Shown one piece after another: positions 49,763 to 59,306 of a DNA stretch of 64,000 nucleotides; positions within the stretch are counted from its first letter, which is position 1; every line of letters begins with the position of its first letter. Source of the DNA: Colias croceus (lineage: Eukaryota > Arthropoda > Insecta > Lepidoptera > Pieridae); assembly GCF_905220415.1 (NCBI RefSeq), contig NC_059561.1:7146001-7210000 (forward strand), written 5' to 3'. The notes beneath the pieces are model-generated. The model did not search any database and was not told the origin of the DNA. It saw only the letters and a list, made by a program, of their open reading frames with translations. Position numbers and translations under genes: made by a program.

Positions 49763-49984
49763 TAGCTTATCGCCCGCGGCTTCGCCCGCGTTTTCAAAGA
49801 AAAACCCGCATAGTTCCCGTTCCCGTGGGATTTCCGGGATAAAACCTATCCTATGTGTTAATCCAAGTTACCCTCTATATGTATGTGTTTAATTTCATTG
49901 TAATCGGTTCAGTAATATTTGCGTGAAAGAGTAACAAACACACACACATCCTCACAAACTTTCGCATTTATATTATTAGTAGGA
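49763..49984 (-). mobile_element. Helitron-like element HL-B
   Basis: Minus-strand read: TCCTACTAATAATATAAATG start, intact GCGGGCGAAGCCGCGGGCG hairpin, CTAG changed to CTAT. It lies about 80 bp after the transporter exon. Confidence 0.75.
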
Positions 49985-50333
49985 TACTGTTTTATTGGTA
50001 TATCCAGTACGCATAAGGAAAGCTCGGAAGCACAATAGGCAAATAAGCAATGGTTATACATTGTAAATTCCGAGCAAGATTAAACACATAAACGTTAGTT
50101 AAAGTTAACGCTGTGATTTATAAGGCTCGTTCAAATTGCCCTTTGTTTATGGAAACTGTGGTATTTGTTCAATTGGTTTCATGTGAATATATTTGTTACA
50201 AATTATATTATAATAATAAAACTGTACATAACTAGCGTTTTCCATAGAAATTTTCCACTATAAGTTTTGTTTTCACTACTTATAGTCTAGTAGATATTCT
50301 TACAGATTTTTAAATTATTTACTAAAGTCCAGA

Positions 50334-50505
50334 GCTAGCGCGCAAGAGCAACTTTTATCTCCGCAACTATTTTGTCTCTCCCATCAACTCTATGGGGAGT
50401 TGCGTCGCTACGTGCGCGCGCCGCGCACTTTCTTACTAGCCCATAAAGTTGATGGGAGAGACTAAATAGTTGCAGAGACAAAAGTTGCTCTTGCGCGCAG
50501 TGGCT
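50334..50505. mobile_element. MITE with ~55-bp inverted arms
   Basis: GCGCGCAAGAGCAACTTTT on the left and AAAAGTTGCTCTTGCGCGC on the right, continuing through GCAACTATTT and GTCTCTCCCATCAAC with few mismatches. The centre is CG-rich (GTGCGCGCGCCGCGCAC). No target duplication was resolved. Confidence 0.7.
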
Positions 50506-50520
50506 TGCATAATATACAAA

Positions 50521-50746
50521 ACTAACTGTGCTCCGCGGTTTTACCCGCGTGCACCGGTCCTGTTGGTCTCAGACAGATGATGTCTTCCTCGATGAATGGG
50601 CTATCTAACACCGAATTTTTCAAATCGGACCAGTAGTTCCCGAGATTAGCGCGTTCAAAAAAACAAAAAACAAACACATAAACAAACAAACACACAAACA
50701 AACAAACACACAAACAAGCAAACTCTTCAGCTTTATAATCTTAATA
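50521..50746 (-). mobile_element. HL-A with expanded AAAC/ACAC tract
   Basis: The end is ACTAACTGTG, a mutated CTAGT. The GTTTGTTTG block of the family has grown into about 60 bp of AAACAAACACACAAAC repeats (50656-50720). Confidence 0.7.
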
Positions 50747-50880
50747 TAAAGCTGCCTTTTCAAAAGGATCAAAGGATACGTCGACAAAATATGAACATAT
50801 TGCGCTCATCTCTTCAGGAGTAAGAAGTAACAAACAACAAGTAACGTAGTATAATTTATTAATTTTATAATAGTACAGTT

Positions 50881-51081
50881 TAGGCTGGTTGCAGAGCTTG
50901 ACCGACCGTCAGTGCGTACCGTCGCGGTCGGTCCTGACGATATGCATCAATGACACTTGCGTATGACAATACGCGTGCGTATGGTCGGGCTAGCTATGAA
51001 CGGTTTTATGAATTTCCATACATATGACAAGCGCGACTGACGTACGCACTGATGGTCGGTCAAGCTCTACAACCAGCCTTA
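50881..51081. mobile_element. MITE with ~38-bp arms, copy 2
   Basis: Same terminal repeats as 20830-21048 (AGGCTGGTTGCAGAGC and its reverse complement). It has an extra CGCGGT step and a shorter middle, so the length is 201 against 219 bp. Confidence 0.8.
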
Positions 51082-51143
51082 TAAAAATTGGACCATAGAT
51101 AAATTATTACAACAAAGGCTTTACAAAAATAATTTACATTATA

Positions 51144-51332
51144 ATCCATACTAATATTATAAATGCGAAAGTAACTCTGTCTGTCTGTCTGTTAGGTACT
51201 CAATCACGCCTAAAACTACTGAACCAATTTGCATGAAATTTGGTATGGAGATATTTTGATACCCGAGAAAGGACATAGGCTACCTTTTATTGCGAAATAT
51301 GTACCACGGGCGAAGCCGGGGTGGACCACTAC
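51144..51332 (+). mobile_element. Helitron-like element HL-C
   Basis: TCCATACTAATATTATAAATG minus its last base opens it. The TCTG tract, GGTATGGAGATATTTTGATAC-type block and CGGGCGAAGCCGGGGTGG hairpin follow. The last four bases are CTAC rather than CTAG. Confidence 0.75.
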
Positions 51333-51725
51333 TAAACTATAAAATTAATTAATTTAAGTCAGTAGATATACATAAAATCAATACCACTACACATATTATA
51401 TGCATATAAAATAAACATAAGTAGTAAGATGTAATTCCTGCATCTAGTACTAAACCAGTTTAGTGCTTGTAACAATAGTAATCTAAGCTAGTGTTTTCAT
51501 AGTGTTCAAGCCATTAAATACTGGCAACTGGCCGTAAAATGTTTTGTTCATGTTATTACGCACATAACATGTGAGATTTATTATAATTACACGAATTAAT
51601 TTCCTTATAAATTAGTTTGTAATTTCCAATATTTTCAAATATTAATTTTATATTATTTTATCCAATAAAAGCGAGATAATAATACTAAATCTAGACGAGG
51701 TGTTTGATACAATGGTGACTTATTA

Positions 51726-51840
51726 TCTATACTAATATTAAGAAGCTGAAGAGTTTGTTTGTTTGTTTGAACGCGCTAATCTCGGGAACTATTGTTCTGA
51801 ATTCTGTGTTAGATAGATATATTTATCGAGGAAGGCTAAC
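51726..51840 (+). mobile_element. HL-A, 3'-truncated
   Basis: TCTATACTAATATTAAGAAG to the GTGTTAGATAG block, lost after GAGGAAGGCTAA. Confidence 0.65.
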
Positions 51841-52059
51841 AAACATTCATGAAATCTTTTCTCTTCATAATTATGAGATTTTATCGGTTATTCTTTACTT
51901 ACCTATATGTTTTATAATGATAGCATCTAAAACATACTAATTTGTTTACATGCATCATATTTCAAAAATATATACAACTTAATCTATTTTTCATTTGTAC
52001 AAACTCAAACTCAAACATTCATTTATTCAATTAGACTACTATTTAGTAGCGCTTTCGAA

Positions 52060-52091
52060 TCGAAACGGGCGAAGCCGGGGCGGACCTCTAG
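52060..52091 (+). mobile_element. HL-C/HL-D 3' end fragment
   Basis: Only the terminal hairpin CGGGCGAAGCCGGGGCGG and CTCTAG then T remain. It is preceded by a short CAAACATTCATTTATTC stretch like the repeat at 62971. Confidence 0.5.
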
Positions 52092-52776
52092 TAAGTTTAT
52101 GAAAATTCAAAACACAAGCTTATATAAAGTCACCAACACTTCGACCACAAGCGTAATTTTAATTATATTTGCTCACACGATTTATTCGTGTTTGCACAAT
52201 ACCTTAAAAGCAATTAATGTACAGTCAACAAAAACATCAAAGCTAGTCAAACACTTTGCACGAACAAACAGACAAACATATGTAATTAGTTGTGACAACA
52301 TTAATTAACAACGCGGGTATTTCACGTTTTTATGATTTAGTAGCTTTTATTCATATTTACTAGCTTTTCGCCCTGACTGTACATGGGTAGAGTTTTTTAA
52401 GTTTTACGAAATTTTAAGAGTTTTTTTTTTAAATAAATTAAAATTAAAAACTATTAAAAATAAAAACGTTCAAATACCTTGTTGTAGTTTTCAATGGTGT
52501 TATCACAATATATCGAATGATCTGACTTCCTAAATGATTTTTTTCCTAATTATCTATATGTTAATAAAACGAGAATGAACTGTACACTTACTGTACGTCT
52601 ACGTATCAAATAAAAGAGATAGAGCTAATAATAAATCAACTGATTAGAATTATATTCAGTATGTTATTATTTCTATGACTTTTGAAAGAATTTCGAATAT
52701 TTTTTGAACAAACTAGTCTTATACAGGGTGTACCTAATCGTTAAGTGTGCACAGGCGATTATTTCGTAACTATTAC

Positions 52777-52954
52777 AGCCCCCCTAGCCAAGTGGCTTTC
52801 TGTTAGCGTAGCGTTCAATAGAATAGACTACGAATGTATGAGATTGACGTAAGCAGCTGTAGATACGTTTATCTACCGCTTACGCCAATCCCATACATTC
52901 GTAGTCTATTCTATTGAACGCTACGCTAACAGAAAACTACTTGGCTAGGGGGCC
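52777..52954. mobile_element. MITE with ~75-bp arms (snap-back)
   Basis: CCCCCTAGCCAAGTGGCTTT begins the left arm and AAACTACTTGGCTAGGGGG ends the right. The arms pair through TGTTAGCGTAGCGTTCAATA and ACTACGAATGTATG almost perfectly with only ~25 bp between them, so nearly the whole element is one hairpin. Confidence 0.8.
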
Positions 52955-53601
52955 AGATATCAAAAAACTTTAAGCTGATATCGAAAGTACTTTACGTAAA
53001 AAGTAAAATGACACTATTAACCTTTTAAAAATAAAACAGGAAATATCCTAAAATTTTACATTAAACTCACAAAAAGCCAGGACCAATTAGCTGATTCAAC
53101 TCTATACCACATTTTATTAGTATTTATTTCGTTTTAAAGGCCTATAACCTAAATACAAGTAAAAGCTTATTTATATTCATGAATTATCATAATAGGCTGA
53201 ATGCATTATGGAAAGCAGAATGCATAATGAACCTAATTTCTTTAGCAATGAGGTTTTAAATGGCTTGTTACGTAATATTCGTGTAATAGGGATGTCTGTC
53301 AGCTTTATTTACTCTAAATAATATATGTTCTATCACTTTACCTATACATGATAGCAAAGCCCGCGGCTATTTCCGAAGTAATATTGACTAATTGCCTATA
53401 TAATACAATTATTCAGTTACATTTTCTATCCGTGTACGAAATTTCAGCTAAATCGGAAGTTACTGCGAACATACAGACTTTCATGTTAACTATTGACGTA
53501 AGAAAGAAACAGATTAGAATATTATTTATGATATAAGTAGTTCAAATTTCAATTTCAATCTGACTTTTAATACAGAGCTATTAAGTACTATTTTGTAGTA
53601 T

Positions 53602-53797
53602 ACTAGCTGTGCTCCGCGGTTTCACCCGCATTGCTCTGCTCCTGTTGGTCTTAGCGTGATGATATACATAAAGCCTTCCTCGATAAATGGGCTATCTAAC
53701 ACCGAAAGAATTTTTCAAATCGGACCAGTACTTCCTGAGATTAGCGCGTTCAAACAAACAAACAAGCTCTTCAGCTTTATAATATTAGTAGTATAGA
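53602..53797 (-). mobile_element. Helitron-like element HL-A, full length
   Basis: A|TCTATACTACTAATATT to CAGCTAG|T on the minus strand, with a GCGGGTGAAACCGCGG hairpin. A clean example of the family. Confidence 0.8.
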
Positions 53798-54179
53798 TAT
53801 GCTTGCAATTAGCAAACGAGTACAGTATATTGGGAAACTCAATCTGATTCTGTATTCAATACTGATTTAAAACTCGAGTTTATAGACTTAAAAAAGTCCC
53901 ATGGTCCCCCTTATCTAGTAATGCACTTATAAACAAAATATCATACGAGTAAAAAGTATGTATGTAATATTTCTTTATGTTCTCGATAAAATAAACACAT
54001 CAGCCCCAGACATCCTTGCTTTAAATATATTCCAAGGCGCATATAATAAATCGGCGGTTTTATGGTAATTTTGCATTTGAATGCTATTATATATTTAACT
54101 TGAGAGAAACAAATGTTAAATGTGTTTCTTGTACATATTCTACGTGTTAAAAAAATTTGTGCGTGTACTAGTGTACACA

Positions 54180-54362
54180 CGTAAGAAGTGAAACTTCTTT
54201 ATGACCTTATTTTTCAAAAAATAATTTACTATATGCAACTTTACAGAAATATGTCGAATCACGCGTGGTAGGGATAGGTGGTAGGGAAAAATGTCACGCG
54301 TAACGAAAAAATGTTACACTAAATTTTTTTTCAACCCCGATAAAGAAGTTTCGCTTCAAAAA
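54180..54362. mobile_element. MITE, AGAAGTGAAA family, complete
   Basis: Left end AAGAAGTGAAACTTCTTTAT and right end ATAAAGAAGTTTCGCTTC are near reverse complements. About 183 bp in all. The left end matches the copies at 15990 and 42985, the interior does not. Confidence 0.6.
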
Positions 54363-54771
54363 CTGTATTTAATTTATATGTATTTTCTTATTAGGTACTA
54401 ATTCAGGTATTAGAGAATTTTTCTTATAAGCTATCGCGGAAAAAAATTGAATACTCTTAGAAAATGTACAGGATTTGTTTTAGTAAGTAGTCGAAACGAT
54501 AAATATATAAAGGAAATAAAATGAAAAATAAACGAAAGTAAAACCACATTTTGTATATATATGTATAAGACTTTATTGTTAAAAACAATTTATTGTATTT
54601 ACGAAAAAACTCACCAATACACTATTTAAATTATAATATATGGAAACAAATAATATATTTCTCTAAAATAGCAAAATCAAAATGCGATGTACACGTCGTC
54701 TGTCAATAAATAGAACAGTTTATTAGTACGTTTGTCCTTTTATCGGGAAAAAACCTTCTTGACATTCACAT

Positions 54772-54796
54772 GGGTTTTTCTACCGTTTCGTGCAAA
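54772..54796 (+). repeat. left terminal inverted repeat of the transposon
   Basis: Starts GGGTTTTTCTACC and continues CGTTTCGTGCAAA. It matches the right repeat at 22 of 25 positions. Confidence 0.75.
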
Positions 54797-54951
54797 ACAC
54801 GTGTCAGTGAGGATTAAACCAAAACTAAATAAGGCTAAGGCACAAAATATTTTTTAAATTCTATATATGATCCGTATGTATATTTGCCACTGAAAAAAAA
54901 TAATGTCAGTTACTTAAAAAAAAAGATATACTTAAAATACCTGCCTAAATA

Positions 54952-55572
54952 TCATTACCTTCTCTTGTCAGAAAGCGATTTTTGGTAGTTGTTATCAAAT
55001 AACATAAATATTATGTATATTTTTGTGATATTATAAATTTGTTTGTATAAAGTAATAATCCAGCCATTAAAATATGTGAATAAAAATCCGCTAACGGTTG
55101 CTATTTTCATTTGCTGTGATAAATTACGTTTAACCATAAAAATTACTCATTACCATCAATTGAAGAAGAATTAAAAAGAATCAACCTGTACGAACCCCCT
55201 AACGATGTTCCCTGCCTCACTCCCCTTTGTGCGATCCTTACTCAGTCGATCAGTAAACACGAAACAGAGTGGACGCTTGCAGTTTGTAGATAAATCAACG
55301 AAATATACGAGATTTTTCGACGTGGTAAGTTTTTTTTTCATTACCATTAGAGATATTTTTTGATAACGAGTAATTATTTTGTTTGTATTCTGGATGTTTA
55401 TATGATAATATTTAAGTCTTGACATCTTTGGAATATTAATTCCAATCATTTTACTTTTATTAAAAGAGCAAATCAATAAAATGTACTAGATTATCATTAC
55501 CATTCCTTTCATTACCATAATTTACCATCACCTATTTAGAAAATGGTAATGATCATGAAATAATGGTAATGA
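54952..55572. repeat. left subterminal TCATTACCA cluster
   Basis: TCATTACCA occurs at 55147, 55338, 55494 and 55509 and inverted at 55544 and 55564, plus TCATTACCT at 54952. The four last copies crowd into 80 bp just upstream of the ORF. Such repeated 9-mers near both ends of a transposon usually serve as transposase binding sites. Confidence 0.7.
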
Positions 55573-55719
55573 AGATAATTTTACTATGTCAAATTTAAAT
55601 GAACATAGTAGTTAGATGTAGGTATTTTTTGTCCCAATGATTTTTATATATAATTAATATGGAATACATCTTTTTTTATGGATAATGCTTTATTTTTAGT
55701 CTTATTTACAGATAAGACG

Positions 55720-58425
55720 ATGGCTAGGACTAAGTCGAAAAAAACACGAGAAGAAAAGTTAGTTGAAGCAAAATTACGTAGAAGAAAGAAGTATGAGGAA
55801 ATTAAAAATGACCCCGAAAAATACGCCGTTCAAAAAGAAAAAGAACGACTGAGATACTTGAAGCGTAAGGAACAAAAACAAATCAAGAGTGCGGCTGATA
55901 TGACGCCAAGAGAAAAAAGACTTCAAAGAAAGAAATGGAAGGAAAATACCAAAAGATACATAGAAAAACAGAAAGCAAATAGAAGAATTCAGCAATTGTT
56001 AATAGATGGCACCCCACCGTCAAGCGACCGTGAAGATACTGTAGATTTAATTAATCAGCAAGATCCATTAGAAGGAACATCTCGCGAAGCTAATAGTGTA
56101 ATTAATGCAAATTGCAAACTTTGCCAAAAAAAAATATATTTGATAAGGAAGATACGATACGTACACAAAAATGAAATAAGTAAACTCAAGAAAGAGAAAG
56201 AAAAAGTTGAAAAGGAAAGAGATACAATTAAAAGGGCGTTAAGAAGGATAACTAAGAAAAACCAAATACGACAAGATCATCACAGCCAAAAGAATACACA
56301 AGAGAAAGTAGATAGGCTAGTAGAAACTATAGACGAGAATAAGCGGGAAGAAGTAAAAAAGAAGTTATTATTCAGTGAGATAGTAAGTAGAAATTTATCC
56401 GAAGGGTATAATTGCCTTAAAAAGAAAGAAAAACGCATATTTAGCGACATTGTAATTCGAAACAGAGACAAATTTAAAAAGCACAAAATATTAGGAATGA
56501 CTAGCACCTTTTCAGTACGACCCGAATCTCAAGAACAAAATATAAAATGTAATAAAATAGACATCAAACAATTAATTGAAGAATTTTTCCAGGATGATTT
56601 AAACACGAAGATATCTCCAGGGAAAAATGAATTCATAACTCGAAATGGCGTAAGAAAGCAAAAAAGATATCTTAACGACACCCTCATAAATCTTTATAAA
56701 AAATTTATAAAAAATCAGAAAGTAGGATATTCCACATTCTGCAAATATCGCCCATTTTGGGTACTACAACCAAAAGATTCGGATCGGAATACCTGTGCAT
56801 GCAAAATACATGTAAATTTTGATTTATTAGTGAAGAGCCTCAATAAAAATAAAATAATAGAAGAAACAAATGGAACTGCTTTGCTGCAAAGTTTATGTTG
56901 TGACGCTTATAGTGAAAGTTGCCTAAATCGAACGTGCAAGGTTTGCCAAAGAAGAGTTTTAAACTATAAAGAATTTAACAATGACTTAAAGATAAACTAT
57001 TACGAATGGTGCACAAAAAGAGAAAATTATGAAACGAATGGAGATGAGAAAATTAAAATTGTAAACACAAAAATAAGAGCAACAGATCATCCAAAAAATA
57101 TTATAGAAAAGCTGGAAAATTCATCAAAATCATATTTTAAACATTGTGCTAACATTCTTGTTCAGTATAATCATTTAAAATCTCTAAAGGCAACATTATC
57201 TTCTATGGAAGCTGTAGTACATATCGATTTTTCGGAGAATTACTCAATTCAGTTTAATGAAGAAATCCAAAGCTTTCATTTTGGTGGCAGTCGTACACAG
57301 ATAACATTACATACAGCAGTGTTATACATAATTGATCAAGAAACTGGAATCTTGAAGCCATATAGTGCTTGCAGTATTAGTGAATGTAATAAACATGATG
57401 CAAGGGCGATATGGGCTCATCTGCTACCACTGCTTGCCTATATCCAAGAAATATCACCGTCGATTGATACAATTCATTTTATTTCAGATAGCCCATCAAG
57501 CCAATATAGGAATCGATACATGTTTTACGTGATTAGTCAATTACATTTAGATTTTCCGGAGCTCAAATCTATTACTTGGAATTATTTAGAAGCAGGACAC
57601 GGAAAAGGGGCACCGGATGGTGTTGGGGCCGTTTTAAAGAGGACTGCAGATCAAATTGTGCGGCTGGGTAGAGACATAGGTAGCCTAGAAGAATTTTGGA
57701 CATGTGTAGAGAGCAAAGTAAAAAATGTTAAATTGATATATGTATCAGATCGTGACGTAGTTGAAAAACAAATTCCATCCGTGGTTCAGCCATTTCATGG
57801 AACGATGTCAGTGCATCAAGTCTTGTGGTCCAATAACTATCTAATGACATTTAGAGCTCTTAGCTGCTTTTTCTGTGAAAATGGAGAAATATGCACACAT
57901 GGATACCATCTCGGATTTATGAACTTGCCAGAGCCGATCCTCACTAATAGCACTATACAGGCATCAGATGAAATTTTAGCTTTAAATAGTACAGGAAGTT
58001 TTTTAAGGGATTTAGAACCCTGTAATACAATACACCAGGCTCAAGAACAAAAACCTTTAACTAGCGTAGAACCAAATATTCATATTTCGTCAAGTATTAA
58101 TCCAAATAAAACTATTACAGTCCTTTCAGACATAAAATTACATTGGTCCAACAAGGCTTTTTCAATTGACGAAAAATCCAAAAAAAGACCAATAAATAGA
58201 GTATTAAGTAACTTTTTTGAAGAGGATTCAGAAGAAGAGTTATTTAGCATTAAAGAATCGAAGAAGAATTCCAATTACTATTTTGGTGAAGCATCTACTG
58301 TAATTCGAAAGATAAAAGAGGAAAATAAAAAACCACTAAAGCAAACATTGGTGAGAAACTTTTTCGATGATTCTTCAGATGAAGAGAATGCTGAAGATAG
58401 TGTGTATGAAAATAAACGCATATAA
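55720..58425 (+). CDS. DDE-type transposase, 901 residues
   Basis: Probable function: cutting and joining of the surrounding element's ends in the nucleus. The N-terminus (1-120) is Lys/Arg-rich and starts MARTKSKKTREEK; 150-230 looks like a charged coiled coil. C132-x2-C135 and the group C359, C361, C393, C394, C401, C406, C409 may bind zinc. The catalytic core has HIDFSENY (D503), HFISDSPSSQYRNR (D590) and YLEAGHGKGAPDGVG (E624), spaced 86 and 33 residues apart as in DDE enzymes. The C-terminus (from ~820) is acidic with two NFF motifs. The ATG at 55720 is chosen because its context is strong (A at -3, G at +4); an ATG 14 codons upstream has a poor context, and TTATTTACAG just before 55711 could be a splice acceptor. 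Related uncharacterised proteins occur in many animals, as far as I recall. No frameshift or stop is present. Confidence 0.75.
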   Translation: MARTKSKKTREEKLVEAKLRRRKKYEEIKNDPEKYAVQKEKERLRYLKRKEQKQIKSAADMTPREKRLQRKKWKENTKRYIEKQKANRRIQQLLIDGTPPSSDREDTVDLINQQDPLEGTSREANSVINANCKLCQKKIYLIRKIRYVHKNEISKLKKEKEKVEKERDTIKRALRRITKKNQIRQDHHSQKNTQEKVDRLVETIDENKREEVKKKLLFSEIVSRNLSEGYNCLKKKEKRIFSDIVIRNRDKFKKHKILGMTSTFSVRPESQEQNIKCNKIDIKQLIEEFFQDDLNTKISPGKNEFITRNGVRKQKRYLNDTLINLYKKFIKNQKVGYSTFCKYRPFWVLQPKDSDRNTCACKIHVNFDLLVKSLNKNKIIEETNGTALLQSLCCDAYSESCLNRTCKVCQRRVLNYKEFNNDLKINYYEWCTKRENYETNGDEKIKIVNTKIRATDHPKNIIEKLENSSKSYFKHCANILVQYNHLKSLKATLSSMEAVVHIDFSENYSIQFNEEIQSFHFGGSRTQITLHTAVLYIIDQETGILKPYSACSISECNKHDARAIWAHLLPLLAYIQEISPSIDTIHFISDSPSSQYRNRYMFYVISQLHLDFPELKSITWNYLEAGHGKGAPDGVGAVLKRTADQIVRLGRDIGSLEEFWTCVESKVKNVKLIYVSDRDVVEKQIPSVVQPFHGTMSVHQVLWSNNYLMTFRALSCFFCENGEICTHGYHLGFMNLPEPILTNSTIQASDEILALNSTGSFLRDLEPCNTIHQAQEQKPLTSVEPNIHISSSINPNKTITVLSDIKLHWSNKAFSIDEKSKKRPINRVLSNFFEEDSEEELFSIKESKKNSNYYFGEASTVIRKIKEENKKPLKQTLVRNFFDDSSDEENAEDSVYENKRI

Positions 58426-58571
58426 TAATATAAACGAAGGTGACTTAATAAGATTGTTAATTGTATGTTTTTGATTATTCTAATAATTACTCCTATTTTC
58501 AAGCACTTTGGGCTGCTTTCATGAAAGTAATTTAAGACTGTATTCAGAGTACCTAATAGATTTAAGTTCTC

Positions 58572-58956
58572 TAAGATCCATATAGATTATTTTGTGATTG
58601 TAACTTTTAAGACTGTCTAATTAATAATGTGGTGTTATATAATTTTTAGTTAAACATATTATTATGTTTATGTTAGTTCTTTCGTAATTTTTTTTGTTGT
58701 AAGATCCATATGGATAATTTTGTGATGGTAACTTTTAAGACTGATTAATTAATAAAGTGGTGTTATATAATTTTTGGTTAGACATAATATTATGTTTTTG
58801 TTAGTTCTTTCGTAATTTTTTTTTTTGTTGTAAGATCCATAATATGGATAATTTTGTGATGGTAATTTTTAAGACTGATTAATTAATAAAGTGGTGTTGT
58901 ATTATTTTTAGTTAAACATAATGTTTCTGTTAGTTCTTTCGTATTTTTTTTTGGTG
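58572..58956 (+). repeat. three-unit ~128-bp tandem repeat in the transposon
   Basis: Units start at 58572, 58700 and 58831 (128, 131 and 126 bp), each opening TAAGATCCAT and ending with a CTTTCGTA plus T-run. Units 2 and 3 are closest to each other. The array starts 147 bp after the transposase stop. Confidence 0.85.
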
Positions 58957-59065
58957 TAAGTTAAGCCATTGTGTCAACACATATTACTAAATTTAAGTAA
59001 GCATTTATTTTTTATAAAAATAAAAAAAAATACAAATTTTGACCAGGTTAGTTTTATTTACATTG

Positions 59066-59135
59066 TCATTACCAAATACATTTATTCATTACCATTGTCC
59101 TTTATATCATTACCAAATTTCTTCACTCATTACCA
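59066..59135 (+). repeat. right subterminal TCATTACCA cluster
   Basis: Four exact TCATTACCA copies at 59066, 59086, 59107 and 59127, spaced 20-21 bp, that is, two helical turns, all in the same orientation. Confidence 0.75.
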
Positions 59136-59281
59136 TACTTATTTATAATGTTTCAAAGCCCATATCATTCACAAATTTGTGTATAATTAATTGATATTCA
59201 TATACCTAGTTTGTTTTTCATGTAGCTATCCAATGATACTAACAAAAACGAATTCTATTTTTTTCTCGCAAATAATATCAA

Positions 59282-59306
59282 TCTGCACGAAACGATAGAA
59301 ATACCC
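59282..59306 (-). repeat. right terminal inverted repeat of the transposon
   Basis: Read on the minus strand: GGGTATTTCTATC then GTTTCGTGCAGA. ACAT follows on the + strand as the second copy of the target duplication. Confidence 0.75.

Noticed and set aside
53348..53536. 62-codon open frame beginning after GCCCGCGGC
   Set aside because: It resembles a decayed Helitron-like stretch (ACGAAATTTCAGCTAAATC) more than a gene, and the similarity is too weak to list as an element.
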